Origin: Streptomyces sp. SUK 48
GTDB taxonomy: Bacteria > Actinomycetota > Actinomycetes > Streptomycetales > Streptomycetaceae
DNA length: 64,000 nt
Reading direction: 5' to 3'
Assembly (NCBI RefSeq): GCF_009650765.1
Contig: NZ_CP045740.1
Span: forward strand, 5,494,001 to 5,558,000
A model generated the notes under the pieces. That model searched no databases and was not told where the DNA came from. It was given only the letters and a program-made list of their open reading frames with translations. The translations under genes were made by a program, and so were the position numbers. Shown piece by piece: positions 18,927-28,460 of the stretch (within the stretch, counting starts at the first letter, position 1; the number at the start of each line of letters is the position of its first letter).

Positions 18927-19073
18927 AGTCCGCGCGGGTCAGGGGCGCCTTTTTGGCCACCGGCGCTCGAAAAGGTTCCCCTTCCGATGCCGTCCTAGCA
19001 CGCTTCTCGGCCATGCGTGGCCACTTCGGTGACTTCACGCTTATGCGCGACCCCCGTCTGTCACCCTGGCCGC

Positions 19074-20876
19074 ATGGACATGGCGGCCATACCCACGCAG
19101 CGGGAGACGGCGGGCCGGGCGCGCGGGCACGCCGCGCTGCCCGGCAGTCCCCTCGCGCCGGGCTCCGCGCGGGCCCTGGTGCGGGCCGCGCTGGCCGAGA
19201 CACCCGTGGCGCCCCGGCTCGTCGACGACGCCATGGCGGTCGTCAGCGAGCTGGTCACCAACGCCGTGGTGCACGCGGGCACCGAGATATCCCTCGACTG
19301 GTGCCTGGAGGACGGCGGCACCTTCCTGATCGAGGTCGGGGACCAGCACCCCGCCCGGCCCCCGCGGGACGCGACCGCGGGCGAGCCGTCGTACGACACC
19401 CTGGAGTACGGCCGCGGGCTGCGCCTGGTCGGGGCGCTCGCCGAGTCCTGGGGGGTCACCTACCGCACCGGCGCGAAGTCGGTGTGGGCCAGGCTGCCCC
19501 CGGGCGGCAGCGAGCCGCCCGCCGGTGCTGGGGCGCAGGACGCGCTGGAGGTCGCCGAGGTGCTGGCCCCGCAGTCGCAGCGCGCGGACAGCGACCGGGA
19601 CTGGCTCGGCCGGGGCGCGCTGTCCTTCCTCGCCGAGGCGTCCGACCTGCTCGCGGGCCAGCTGGACGAGAACCTGGTCACGGCCCTCACCGGCCAGCTG
19701 ATCGTGCCCCGGCTCGCCGACTGGTGCGCGGTGTGGCTGGAGGACGAGGCGTCGGCGCGCGGCGGGTCCTGCGACGGGCCCGCGCGGGTCTGGCACGCCA
19801 GCGAGAACCGCATCGAGGAACTGCGCCGCACCCTGGAGAAGGAGCCGCCGCAGCCGGGGGACGGGGTCGGCTTCGGCCCCTCGCCCTACCCGTGGCCCGG
19901 CGACGCGCTGGGCGCCCGGGGCGCGGACGGCACAGCGCTGGCGTACCGGCTGGTGGCAGGCGGGCGGCCGCTGGGCACGCTGGTCATCGGGCGGTGCGGG
20001 CTCGCGCGCTTCCCGGACGAGATCACCGGCCTGGTGGAGGACCTGGGCCGCCGGGTGGCCCTCGCCATCGGCGCGGCCCGGCAGTACGCCCGGCAGGCCA
20101 CCATCAGCGCCATCCTCCAGCGCGGTCTGCTGCCCGGCGCGGTCGCCGAGATCCCCGGGATGAGCAGCGCGCTGGTCTACGAGCCGTGCGACAAGAACGG
20201 CCCCAGCGGCGACTTCTACGACCTGTTCCCGGCGGGCGACGGCCGCTGGTGCTTCGCGATCGGCGACGTCCAGGGCAAGGGCCCGGAGGCGGCGGTCGTG
20301 ATCGGCCTCGCCCGGCCCTGGCTGCGGCTGCTCGCCCGCGAGGGATACCGGGTCGCCGACGTCCTCGACCGGCTCAACCAGCTCCTGCTGGACGACGCCA
20401 CGGAGACCGCCGACGCCGCGGCGCGCGCCCTGGTCGCCGCGGACGGCCGCGGGGAGGGCCCGCAGACGCGCTTCCTCTCGCTCCTGTACGGCGAGCTGAT
20501 CCCGTACGACGGCGGTGTCCGCTGCACCCTCGCCTCGGCGGGGCATCCGCTGCCGCTGGTCCTCGGCCCCGACGGCACGGTGCGCACCGCGGCCCGCCCG
20601 CAGACGCTGCTCGGTGTGGTCGAGGACGAGACCTACACCAGCGAGACCCTGGACCTCGGGCCCGGCGACAGCCTGCTGTGCGTCACCGACGGAGTGACCG
20701 AACGCCGCCGCGGCCCCCACCAGTTCGACGACTCCGACGGTCTCGCCACCGCCCTCGCCTCCTGCGCCGGCCTCACCGCCGACGAGATCGCCGAAAGGAT
20801 CCGCCACCTGGTCCACACCTTCGGCGAGGCACCTCCGGAGGACGATCTGGCCCTGCTGGTGCTCCAGGCGGAGTGA
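19074..20876 (+). CDS. HATPase-GAF-SpoIIE (PP2C) regulatory phosphatase
   Basis: A 600-residue regulator. Residues of about 20-140 form an RsbW-type ATPase/kinase domain (VSELVTNAVVHAG as N-box, GRGLRLV as lid). A GAF-like sensor spans about 185-345, and a SpoIIE/RsbU-type PP2C phosphatase about 365-600 (GDFYDLF, FAIGDVQGKGPEAA, ASAGHPLPLVLG, LLCVTDGVTERR, DDLALLVL). Such proteins switch anti-anti-sigma factors by phosphorylation and dephosphorylation, so kinase and phosphatase in one chain could set a sigma-factor balance. The partner sigma factor is not in this window. No ribosome site precedes ATG 19074. Confidence 0.9.
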   Translation: MDMAAIPTQRETAGRARGHAALPGSPLAPGSARALVRAALAETPVAPRLVDDAMAVVSELVTNAVVHAGTEISLDWCLEDGGTFLIEVGDQHPARPPRDATAGEPSYDTLEYGRGLRLVGALAESWGVTYRTGAKSVWARLPPGGSEPPAGAGAQDALEVAEVLAPQSQRADSDRDWLGRGALSFLAEASDLLAGQLDENLVTALTGQLIVPRLADWCAVWLEDEASARGGSCDGPARVWHASENRIEELRRTLEKEPPQPGDGVGFGPSPYPWPGDALGARGADGTALAYRLVAGGRPLGTLVIGRCGLARFPDEITGLVEDLGRRVALAIGAARQYARQATISAILQRGLLPGAVAEIPGMSSALVYEPCDKNGPSGDFYDLFPAGDGRWCFAIGDVQGKGPEAAVVIGLARPWLRLLAREGYRVADVLDRLNQLLLDDATETADAAARALVAADGRGEGPQTRFLSLLYGELIPYDGGVRCTLASAGHPLPLVLGPDGTVRTAARPQTLLGVVEDETYTSETLDLGPGDSLLCVTDGVTERRRGPHQFDDSDGLATALASCAGLTADEIAERIRHLVHTFGEAPPEDDLALLVLQAE

Positions 20877-20931
20877 GAAGGCTCCCGCGCTCGGCGCCAG
20901 GGGATTGCCGGCGGTGCTGGACAATGGGCCT

Positions 20932-22164
20932 ATGCCTTCTGCACTCCCCGACGGTGAGCCCGTACCCGACGACGGCGCGCTGCCCCCGCACGCGTTCGAC
21001 GGGGCGGGGGAGCGTCCGCTCGGTTTCTATCTGCATGTGCCGTACTGCGCGACCCGCTGCGGGTACTGCGACTTCAACACGTACACCGCGACCGAGCTGC
21101 GCGGCACCGGCGGGGTGCTGGCGTCCCGGGACAACTACGCCGAGACGCTGGTCGACGAGGTCCGGCTGGCCCGCAAGGTGCTCGGGGACGACCCCCGGCC
21201 GGTGCGCACGGTGTTCGTCGGCGGCGGCACGCCCACGCTGCTGGCCGCCGGCGACCTCGTCCGGATGCTCGCGGCGATCCGCGACGAGTTCGGGCTCGCC
21301 CCGGACGCCGAGATCACCACGGAGGCGAACCCGGAGTCGGTCGACCCGGCCTATCTCGCCACCCTGCGCGAGGGCGGCTTCAACCGGATCTCCTTCGGGA
21401 TGCAGAGCGCGCGCCGGCATGTGCTGAAGATCCTCGATCGCACCCACACCCCCGGCCGCCCGGAGGCGTGCGTCGCCGAGGCCCGTGCGGCGGGCTTCAC
21501 GCATGTGAACCTCGACCTGATCTACGGCACCCCCGGCGAGAGCGACGACGACTGGCGGGCCTCCCTGGACGCGGCGATCGGCGCCGGTCCCGACCATGTC
21601 AGCGCGTACGCCCTCATCGTGGAGGAGGGCACGCAGCTCGCCCGCCGGATCCGCCGGGGCGAGGTCCCGATGACCGACGACGACGTGCACGCCGACCGCT
21701 ACCTGATCGCCGACGAGACCCTCGCCGCGGCGGGCTTCGACTGGTACGAGGTCTCCAACTGGGCCACCTCCGAGGCGGGCCGCTGCCTGCACAACGAGCT
21801 GTACTGGCGCGGCGCGGACTGGTGGGGCGCGGGCCCCGGCGCGCACTCCCATGTGGGCGGCGTGCGCTGGTGGAACGTGAAGCACCCCGGCGCGTACGCC
21901 GCCGCCCTGGCCGCCGGGCGCTCCCCGGGCGCGGGCCGCGAGCTGCTGTCCGCCGAGGACCGCCGCGTCGAGCGCGTCCTGCTGGAACTGCGGCTGCGCG
22001 AGGGCGTCCCGCTGGCCCTCCTGAAGGACCAGGGCCTCGCCGCCTCCCGCCGCGCCCTGACCGACGGCCTCCTCCAGCCCGGCCCCTACGCCGAGGGCCG
22101 CGCCACCCTCACCCTGCGCGGCCGCCTGCTGGCGGACGCGGTGGTGCGGGACCTGGTGGACTGA
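20932..22164 (+). CDS. hemW: HemW-type radical SAM protein
   Basis: A 410-residue radical SAM protein. The cluster motif is CATRCGYC at about residues 39-46, preceded by FYLHVPY, as in the HemN/HemW family. Shorter N-terminus and lack of HemN-specific residues favour HemW, a heme chaperone, over coproporphyrinogen dehydrogenase, but the two are often confused in annotation. The C-terminal HemN_C-like domain is present (LLELRLREGVPLALL). The position just upstream of the hrcA-dnaJ region is the usual one in Streptomyces. Confidence 0.88.
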   Translation: MPSALPDGEPVPDDGALPPHAFDGAGERPLGFYLHVPYCATRCGYCDFNTYTATELRGTGGVLASRDNYAETLVDEVRLARKVLGDDPRPVRTVFVGGGTPTLLAAGDLVRMLAAIRDEFGLAPDAEITTEANPESVDPAYLATLREGGFNRISFGMQSARRHVLKILDRTHTPGRPEACVAEARAAGFTHVNLDLIYGTPGESDDDWRASLDAAIGAGPDHVSAYALIVEEGTQLARRIRRGEVPMTDDDVHADRYLIADETLAAAGFDWYEVSNWATSEAGRCLHNELYWRGADWWGAGPGAHSHVGGVRWWNVKHPGAYAAALAAGRSPGAGRELLSAEDRRVERVLLELRLREGVPLALLKDQGLAASRRALTDGLLQPGPYAEGRATLTLRGRLLADAVVRDLVD

Positions 22165-22230
22165 TCACTCGACCGGGTGAACCCGCACGGAAGCCCGACC
22201 CGGGTGCGGCTCGGTTCGTAGGGTGCGGCC

Positions 22231-22551
22231 GTGCGGGATCGGATCATCGTCGAGTACTTCCAGGGGCTGCGCCCGCCCGAGGGCGCCAGGGCCGAGCTGC
22301 CGCGGCGGACCATCGTCATCGCACCGGGCTCGGGTGCCGCCGCGAGGGTGCCCGCGTACCTGATCATCGATCCGGTCATGGCCCGGTGCGCGCTGTTCAC
22401 GGAGCCCGCGGGACACGGCGAAGGCGCGGACCACCGGTGCCGGCGGATCGCCGCGTCCGGCGATCCCACGCCGCCGGGACCCCTCGGCATCGAGCCGGAC
22501 ACCAGCGGATTCGCGGGCTACGAGCACGTCAGGCCCCACCACCACCCGTGA
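22231..22551 (+). CDS. Shortened Uma2-family endonuclease-like protein (probable remnant)
   Basis: A 106-residue protein. The first third (YFQGLRPPEGARAELPRRTI) resembles the N-terminus of Uma2-type PD-(D/E)XK proteins, and the rest (VPAYLIIDPVMARCALFTEP, then DPTPPGPLGIEPDTSGF) resembles their C-terminus. The central part that usually carries the catalytic core appears to be missing, so this is probably an internally deleted, inactive copy. The similarity is judged from memory. The 3' end overlaps the convergent DUF3097 gene by 23 bp. Confidence 0.6.
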   Translation: MRDRIIVEYFQGLRPPEGARAELPRRTIVIAPGSGAAARVPAYLIIDPVMARCALFTEPAGHGEGADHRCRRIAASGDPTPPGPLGIEPDTSGFAGYEHVRPHHHP

Positions 22552-23341
22552 CGAAGTCGATCAGTTCCTCCACCCGGCCCAGCAGTTCCGGTTCCAGGTC
22601 CTTGTAGGAGCTCACGCGTTTCAGGATCGCCTGCCACACCGCGCCGGTGTTGTCCGAGGGCCAGCCCAGGGCGCGGCACACGCCCGTCTTCCAGTCCTGG
22701 CCGCGCGGCACCCGGGGCCACTTCGCGATGCCCACGGCCGCGGGCTTCACCGCTTCCCAGATGTCGATGTACGGGTGGCCCACCACCAGCGCGTGCTCGC
22801 TGGTCACCGACCGCGCGATGTGGAACTCCTTCGAGCCCGGCACGAGGTGGTCCACGAGGACGCCGAGGCGGGCGTCGGGGCCGGGCGCGAAGTCGGCGAC
22901 GATCGAGGGAAGGTGGTCCACGCCCTCCAGGTACTCCACGACGACGCCCTCGACGCGCAGGTCGTCGCCCCAGACCTTCTCGACCAGCTCGGCATCGTGC
23001 CGGCCCTCGACGTAGATCCGGCCGGCCCGGGCGACGCGGGCCCGGGCGCCGGGGACGGCGACGGAACCGGAGGCCGTGCGGGTCGGGCGCGCCGGGCCGG
23101 CGGAAGGCCGTACGAGCGTCACCACCCTGCCCTCCAGCAGGAAGCCGCGCGGCTCCAGCGGGAACACCCGGTGCTTGCCGAAGCGGTCCTCCAGCGTCAC
23201 CGTGCCCGCCTCGCAGCGGATCACCGCCCCGCAGAACCCGGTGCCGGGCTCCTCCACGACCAGACCGGGGTCAGCGGGCACCTCGGGCACCGGCTCGGAC
23301 TTCTTCCACGGAGGCGTGAGGTTGGTGGAGTACTGGCGCAT
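22529..23341 (-). CDS. DUF3097 protein
   Basis: A 270-residue conserved actinobacterial protein of unknown function. Distinctive segments are LTPPWKKSEPVPEVPADPGL, FGKHRVFPLEPRGFLLEG, IYVEGRHDAELVEKVWGDDL, VGHPYIDIWEAVKP and WKTGVCRALGWPSDNTGAVW. The VEGRHDAELVEK segment resembles a Toprim-like start, so a nucleic-acid role is possible but only inferred. ATG 23341 (MRQYS) is the first plausible start. It is convergent with the Uma2-like gene and has its promoter in a 68-bp gap behind the metallo-hydrolase. Confidence 0.85.
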   Translation of the reverse strand: MRQYSTNLTPPWKKSEPVPEVPADPGLVVEEPGTGFCGAVIRCEAGTVTLEDRFGKHRVFPLEPRGFLLEGRVVTLVRPSAGPARPTRTASGSVAVPGARARVARAGRIYVEGRHDAELVEKVWGDDLRVEGVVVEYLEGVDHLPSIVADFAPGPDARLGVLVDHLVPGSKEFHIARSVTSEHALVVGHPYIDIWEAVKPAAVGIAKWPRVPRGQDWKTGVCRALGWPSDNTGAVWQAILKRVSSYKDLEPELLGRVEELIDFVTGGGGA

Positions 23342-23409
23342 TCGGATGACGATAGGAGAAGCGGCGGGCCGGCGCCCACGACACGCCGGAAACCGAGCGC
23401 CGGTGCGGC

Positions 23410-24132
23410 TCAGTTCACGCCGAATCGCCTGGCCAGCGCGTCCCGTTGGCGTCGTACGAAGGCCGCGTCGACCACCGCGCCGTGACCGGGCACGTACAGC
23501 GCGTCCTCGCCGCCCAGCGCCAGCAGCCGGTCCAGCGCGTCCGGCCAACGCGAGGGTACGGCGTCCGGGCCCGCCTGGGGCTCCCCGGACTCCTCCACCA
23601 GATCTCCGCAGAACACCACCTCCGGATCGCCCGCCACCAGCACCACCAGGTCATGGGCGGTGTGCCCGGGCCCCACATTGGCCAGCAGCGCCTGACGGCC
23701 GCCGCCCAGGTCCAGGGTCCGCTCCCCGGAGACCAGCTGCCGGGGCGGCACCAGCGCCGGCGCCGCCTCCTCGGCCTCCGCCGCCGGGAGCCCGTGGTGG
23801 ACCGCGTCCTGCCGCAGCTCGTCCCGCCCCCGGCGGATCACCCCGTCCGCGCCCACCGCCGCGTACACCGCCGCCCCCGCGAACGCCGGAGCCCCGAAGA
23901 CATGGTCGAAATGGACATGGGTCAGCGCGAGATGGGTCACACGTCCACCGGCGAGCGCCTCGGCCGAGGACCGCAGCCGCGCACCCTCCGCGAGGCTCGA
24001 CCCGGCGTCCACCATCAGCGCCGTGCCCGCGCCCAGGACCAGCCCCGCCGTGCAGTCCCAGCCCGGCAGCCGGCACCGCCCCACCCCGGCGGCGAGCCGT
24101 TCCCAGCCGTGCTCTTCCCAAGTCACCGTCAT
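23410..24132 (-). CDS. Metallo-beta-lactamase-fold hydrolase
   Basis: A 240-residue MBL-fold protein. The zinc motif is [11 protein letters not shown] near residue 70, with later ligands in [21 protein letters not shown] and VPGHGAVVD. The form HxHFDH with a GDLVE segment fits hydrolases of the glyoxalase II or lactonase class rather than nucleases. The substrate cannot be stated. The gene diverges from the CIRCE-hrcA region, its start lying 87 bp from CIRCE. Confidence 0.88.
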   Translation of the reverse strand: MTVTWEEHGWERLAAGVGRCRLPGWDCTAGLVLGAGTALMVDAGSSLAEGARLRSSAEALAGGRVTHLALTHVHFDHVFGAPAFAGAAVYAAVGADGVIRRGRDELRQDAVHHGLPAAEAEEAAPALVPPRQLVSGERTLDLGGGRQALLANVGPGHTAHDLVVLVAGDPEVVFCGDLVEESGEPQAGPDAVPSRWPDALDRLLALGGEDALYVPGHGAVVDAAFVRRQRDALARRFGVN

Positions 24133-24218
24133 ACCGCGACGCTAGCCGCAGCCGGGGTCGCGCGGGCACCGACCTTGCCCGGTGCGTACCCCACGGCCGT
24201 ACACTGGCCGGGGAACGC

Positions 24219-24243
24219 TGGCACTCGCATGCGAAGAGTGCCA
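24219..24243 (+). promoter_or_regulatory. CIRCE operator of hrcA-dnaJ
   Basis: TGGCACTC at 24219-24226 and its exact complement GAGTGCCA at 24236-24243 are separated by nine bases. This is the CIRCE architecture (GCACTC-N9-GAGTGC). It lies 73 bp before hrcA, so HrcA should repress its own operon. Confidence 0.9.
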
Positions 24244-24315
24244 AGACGGACACAAGACGGACACAAGAGGGACAACCGCGGGAGTGAGGGGACGACGTGC
24301 TGGAGGTGCGCGCGA

Positions 24316-25332
24316 ATGCTGAGTGAACGCAGGCTTCAGGTGCTGCGCGCCATCGTCCAGGACTATGTCGGCACCGAGGAGCCGGTCGGGTCCAAGGCCC
24401 TGACCGAGCGGCACAACCTCGGCGTCTCCCCGGCGACCGTGCGCAATGACATGTCGGCCCTGGAGGACGAGGGATACATCGCGCAGCCGCACACCAGTGC
24501 GGGGCGCATCCCCACCGACAAGGGCTACCGCCTCTTCGTCGACAAGCTCGCGGGCGTCAAGCCGATGACCGCGCCCGAGCGCCGCGCGATCCAGAACTTC
24601 CTGGACGGCGCCGTCGACCTGGACGACGTCGTGGCGCGCACGGTGCGGCTGCTCGCGCAGCTGACCCGGCAGGTCGCCGTCGTGCAGTACCCGTCCCTGA
24701 CCCGGTCCACCGTGCGGCACGTGGAACTGCTCGCGCTCGCCCCGGCGCGCGTGATGCTCGTGCTGATCACGGACACCGGCCGGGTCGAGCAGCGGATGGT
24801 CGACTGCCCGGCGCCGTTCGGCGAGGCATCCCTCGCGGATCTGCGCGCGCGGCTCAACAGCCGGGTCGCGGGACGCCGGTTCGCGGATGTGCCGAAGCTG
24901 GTCGAGGACCTGCCGGACGCCTTCGAACACGAGGATCGCGGTACGGTCTCCACAGTGCTCTCCACCCTTCTGGAGACACTGGTCGAGGAGAACGAGGAGC
25001 GGCTGATGATCGGCGGCACCGCCAATCTCACCCGCTTCGGACATGATTTCCCTCTCACGATCCGGCCCGTCCTGGAGGCCCTCGAGGAGCAGGTCGTGCT
25101 CCTCAAACTCCTCGGCGAGGCGAAGGATCCGGGCATGACCGTGCGCATCGGGCACGAGATCGCCCATGAAGGACTCAACTCCACCTCCGTGGTGTCGGTG
25201 GGCTACGGTTCGGGCGGCGAGGCGGTTGCCAAGCTCGGCGTGGTCGGACCGACCCGCATGGACTACCCGGGAACGATGGGAGCGGTACGCGCAGTGGCAC
25301 GGTACGTCGGACAGATCCTGGCGGAGTCGTAA
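24316..25332 (+). CDS. hrcA: Heat-inducible transcriptional repressor HrcA
   Basis: A 338-residue repressor. The N-terminal winged helix is intact ([40 protein letters not shown], then [14 protein letters not shown]). The central and C-terminal family regions are also present ([38 protein letters not shown]). HrcA binds CIRCE and needs GroEL to stay active. ATG 24316 has GGAGG nine bases upstream. The stop codon is directly followed by the start of dnaJ, so both form one operon. Confidence 0.96.
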   Translation: MLSERRLQVLRAIVQDYVGTEEPVGSKALTERHNLGVSPATVRNDMSALEDEGYIAQPHTSAGRIPTDKGYRLFVDKLAGVKPMTAPERRAIQNFLDGAVDLDDVVARTVRLLAQLTRQVAVVQYPSLTRSTVRHVELLALAPARVMLVLITDTGRVEQRMVDCPAPFGEASLADLRARLNSRVAGRRFADVPKLVEDLPDAFEHEDRGTVSTVLSTLLETLVEENEERLMIGGTANLTRFGHDFPLTIRPVLEALEEQVVLLKLLGEAKDPGMTVRIGHEIAHEGLNSTSVVSVGYGSGGEAVAKLGVVGPTRMDYPGTMGAVRAVARYVGQILAES

Positions 25333-26469
25333 GTGGCCACGGACTACTACGCCGTTCTCGGCGTGCGCCGCGACGCGTCGCAGGATGAGATCAAGAAGGC
25401 GTTCCGTCGGCTCGCACGCGAGCTGCACCCGGACGTCAACCCGGATCCGAAGACCCAGGAGCGGTTCAAGGAGATCAACGCCGCTTACGAGGTGCTGTCG
25501 GACCCGCAGAAGAAGCAGGTCTACGACCTCGGCGGCGACCCCCTCTCGCAGTCCGGCGGCGCCGGCGCGGGCGGCTTCGGGGCCGGTGGTTTCGGCAACT
25601 TCTCCGACATCATGGACGCGTTCTTCGGCACGGCGTCGCAGCGCGGGCCGCGCTCGCGCACCCGGCGCGGCCAGGACGCGATGATCCGGATCGAGGTGGA
25701 ACTGGACGAGGCGGCCTTCGGGACGACCAAGGAGATCCAGGTCGACACCGCGATCGTCTGCAACACCTGCAACGGCGAGGGCGCGGCCCCCGGCACCTCG
25801 GCGCAGACCTGCGACATGTGCCGCGGCCGCGGTGAGGTCTCGCAGGTCACCCGGTCCTTCCTGGGCCAGGTCATGACCTCGCGGCCGTGCCCCCAGTGCC
25901 AGGGCTTCGGGACCGTGGTCCCCACGCCCTGCCCGGAGTGCGCCGGTGACGGCCGGGTCCGCTCGCGCCGCACGCTGACCGTGAAGATCCCGGCCGGTGT
26001 CGACAACGGCACCCGCATCCAGCTCGCGGGCGAGGGCGAGGTCGGCCCCGGCGGCGGCCCGGCCGGCGACCTGTACGTCGAGATCCACGAGCTGCCGCAC
26101 CCGCGCTTCCAGCGCCGCGGCGACGATCTGCACTGCACGGTCACCCTCCCGATGACCGCGGCGGCCCTCGGCACCAAGGTGCCGCTGGAGACGCTGGACG
26201 GCATGGAGGAGATCGACATCCGGCCCGGGACCCAGTCCGGGCAGTCGATCCCGCTGCACGGCCGCGGCGTCACGCATCTGCGGGGCGGCGGCCGGGGCGA
26301 CCTCATCGTGCACGTCGAGGTGCAGACCCCGACGAAGCTCGACGCCGAGCAGGAGCGGCTGCTGCGCGAGCTGTCCAAGCTGCGCGGCGAGGAGCGCCCG
26401 CAGGGGCAGTTCCAGCCGGGCCAGCAGGGGCTGTTCTCGCGGCTGAAGGACGCGTTCAACGGGCGCTGA
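25333..26469 (+). CDS. dnaJ: Molecular chaperone DnaJ
   Basis: A 378-residue type I J-protein. The HPD tripeptide lies at about residues 32-34, a Gly/Phe-rich linker follows (GGFGAGGFGNF), then four zinc-binding repeats (CNTCNGEG, CDMCRGRG, CPQCQGFG, CPECAGDG) at about 144-205 and the C-terminal peptide-binding domain. It stimulates DnaK. In Streptomyces this is the second dnaJ (dnaJ2), paired with hrcA rather than dnaK. GTG 25333 directly abuts the hrcA stop. It is likely induced on heat through loss of HrcA binding. Confidence 0.96.
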   Translation: MATDYYAVLGVRRDASQDEIKKAFRRLARELHPDVNPDPKTQERFKEINAAYEVLSDPQKKQVYDLGGDPLSQSGGAGAGGFGAGGFGNFSDIMDAFFGTASQRGPRSRTRRGQDAMIRIEVELDEAAFGTTKEIQVDTAIVCNTCNGEGAAPGTSAQTCDMCRGRGEVSQVTRSFLGQVMTSRPCPQCQGFGTVVPTPCPECAGDGRVRSRRTLTVKIPAGVDNGTRIQLAGEGEVGPGGGPAGDLYVEIHELPHPRFQRRGDDLHCTVTLPMTAAALGTKVPLETLDGMEEIDIRPGTQSGQSIPLHGRGVTHLRGGGRGDLIVHVEVQTPTKLDAEQERLLRELSKLRGEERPQGQFQPGQQGLFSRLKDAFNGR

Positions 26470-26489
26470 CCGCCCGATGGCGACAGGTG

Positions 26490-26521
26490 CCGCGGCGGCC
26501 TCCGGGCGGAGGCCGCCGCGG
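26490..26521 (+). terminator. Terminator of the hrcA-dnaJ operon
   Basis: A perfect 14-bp stem CCGCGGCGGCCTCC/GGAGGCCGCCGCGG with a GGGC loop, extendable by CAGG/CCTG, begins 20 bp after the dnaJ stop. T-run is weak, as usual in this genus. Confidence 0.88.
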
Positions 26522-26625
26522 CCTGTTCGCGGACGCCGGCACCGCCTCTGACCGGGCCCGTAATGGAATATGCCGATCATGGCACCCGATTCGGACTTGT
26601 TCAAAGGACGTGACACCATGCGGTC

Positions 26626-27699
26626 ATGTCCTCCGCGCTGACCGATCTTCTCCCTCACCCGATCGTGCAGGCCCCCATGGCGGGCGGCGTCTCCGGGCCG
26701 GAGCTCGCCGCCGCCGTGTCCGAGGCCGGCGGGCTCGGATTCCTGGCCGCCGGGTACAAGACGGCCGACGGTGTGTACCAGGAGATCAAGCGGCTGCGGA
26801 GCCTCACCGACCGGCCCTTCGGCGTGAACGTGTTCATGCCCCAGCCCGAGTACGCGGAGAGCGGCGCGGTCGAGGTCTACGCCCACCAGCTCGCCGGCGA
26901 GGCCGCCTGGTACGAGACCGAGCTGGGCGATCCGGACAGCGGCCGCGACGACGGCTACGACGCGAAGCTCGCGGTGCTCCTGGACGACCCGGTGCCGGTG
27001 GTCTCCTTCCACTTCGGGGTGCCGAGCCGGGAGGCGCTGGAACGGCTGCGGCGGGCCGGGACGTTCACGCTGGTCACCGCCACCACCGCCGAGGAGGCCG
27101 TCGCGGTGGAGCGGGCCGGGGCGGACGCGGTGATCGCCCAGGGCGTGGAGGCGGGCGGCCACCAGGGCACGCACCGGGACGTCCCGGAGAACGACGGCAC
27201 CGGCCTCGGCCTGCTGTCCCTGATCACCCAGATCCGGGAGGCGGTGCGCCTCCCCGTCGTCGCCGCCGGCGGGATCATGCGCGGCGCCCAGATCGCCGCG
27301 GTCCTCGCGGCGGGTGCGAGCGCGGCCCAGCTGGGCACCGCCTTCCTCGCCACCCCCGAGTCCGGCGCGCCCGCCGTGCACAAGGAGGCGCTGACCAACC
27401 CCCTGTTCGTCCGCACCGAGTTGACCCGCGCGTTCACCGGCCGCCCGGCGCGCGGCCTGGTCAACCGCTTCCTGCGCGAGCACGGTCCGTACGCGCCCGC
27501 CGCGTACCCGGAGATCAACCACCTCACCTCGCCGCTGCGCAAGGCCGCCGCGAAGGCCGGGGACGCGCAGGGCATGGCGCTGTGGGCGGGCCAGGGCCAC
27601 CGGCTGGCCCGGGAGCTGCCCGCCGGGCACCTCGTCGAGGTGCTGGCGGCCGAACTCGCCGAGGCCCGGGCGGCGTTCGCCCAGGGGGGCGCCCGATGA
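26626..27699 (+). CDS. Nitronate monooxygenase
   Basis: A 357-residue FMN-binding TIM-barrel enzyme of the NMO (2-nitropropane dioxygenase) family. Motifs seen are PIVQAPMAGGVSGPELAAAV at the start, GVEAGGHQGTHR with the conserved catalytic-type His near residue 177, LPVVAAGGIMRGAQIAAVLA, and GTAFLATPES. These oxidise alkyl nitronates with oxygen. ATG 26626 is preceded by GCGGTC rather than a strong ribosome site. It is coupled to rsmE by an ATGA overlap. Confidence 0.92.
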   Translation: MSSALTDLLPHPIVQAPMAGGVSGPELAAAVSEAGGLGFLAAGYKTADGVYQEIKRLRSLTDRPFGVNVFMPQPEYAESGAVEVYAHQLAGEAAWYETELGDPDSGRDDGYDAKLAVLLDDPVPVVSFHFGVPSREALERLRRAGTFTLVTATTAEEAVAVERAGADAVIAQGVEAGGHQGTHRDVPENDGTGLGLLSLITQIREAVRLPVVAAGGIMRGAQIAAVLAAGASAAQLGTAFLATPESGAPAVHKEALTNPLFVRTELTRAFTGRPARGLVNRFLREHGPYAPAAYPEINHLTSPLRKAAAKAGDAQGMALWAGQGHRLARELPAGHLVEVLAAELAEARAAFAQGGAR

Positions 27700-28442
27700 C
27701 CGCGCCCGTCTTCGTCGTGGCGGACTTCACCGCGGACGGCGACCGCTATGTCCTGGACGGCCCCGAGGGCCGGCACGCGGTCTCGGTCAAGCGCCTCGAG
27801 GCCGGCGAGGAGGTCGTGCTCACCGACGGCGCGGGGCGCTACGCGGTGTGCGAGGTGCTCGGCAGCGAGGGCAAGGACCGTCTCGTCGTCCGGCTGCCGG
27901 AGGTGTCCGAGGAGCCCGCGCCGCGGCCCCGGATCACGGTCGTGCAGGCTCTTCCCAAGGGCGACCGGGGGGAGGTGGCCGTCGAGACGATGACCGAGGT
28001 CGGGGTCGACGCGATCGTGCCGTGGCAGGCCGCGCGCTGCATCACGCAGTGGCGGGGCGAGCGGGGGCTGAAGGCGCTCGGCAAGTGGCGGGCGACCGCG
28101 CGCGAGGCCGGGAAGCAGTCGAGGCGGGTGCGGTTCCCCCAGGTCGCGGAGGCGGCGAGCACCAAGCAGGTCGCGGCGCTGCTGGCCGGGGCCGACTTCG
28201 CCGGGGTGCTGCACTCCGACTTCGAGCACACCAGCGCGGCGCTGGCCACCGCCGAACTCCCCGCCGAGGGCGAGATCGTGCTGGTGGTCGGTCCCGAAGG
28301 GGGCGTCTCCCGGGACGAGTTGGCGCTTTTCGAGGAGGCGGGCGCGCGGGCGTACGTCCTCGGACCCAGTGTTCTGCGCACCTCCACCGCCGGCACCGCG
28401 GCCGCGGCCCTCCTCCTGGGACGCACCGGCCGCTGGTCCTGA
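27696..28442 (+). CDS. rsmE: 16S rRNA (uracil1498-N3)-methyltransferase
   Basis: A 248-residue SPOUT methyltransferase of the RsmE family. The N-terminal PUA-like part (GRHAVSVKRLEAGEEVVLTD) and the trefoil knot at about 196-240 (VLVVGPEGGVSRDELALFEE and LGPSVLRTSTAGTAA) are intact. It methylates U1498 of 16S rRNA using SAM. The start overlaps the preceding stop (ATGA), so it is translated with the nitronate monooxygenase gene. Confidence 0.94.
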   Translation: MTAPVFVVADFTADGDRYVLDGPEGRHAVSVKRLEAGEEVVLTDGAGRYAVCEVLGSEGKDRLVVRLPEVSEEPAPRPRITVVQALPKGDRGEVAVETMTEVGVDAIVPWQAARCITQWRGERGLKALGKWRATAREAGKQSRRVRFPQVAEAASTKQVAALLAGADFAGVLHSDFEHTSAALATAELPAEGEIVLVVGPEGGVSRDELALFEEAGARAYVLGPSVLRTSTAGTAAAALLLGRTGRWS

Positions 28443-28460
28443 ACATCGACTGGGGACACC

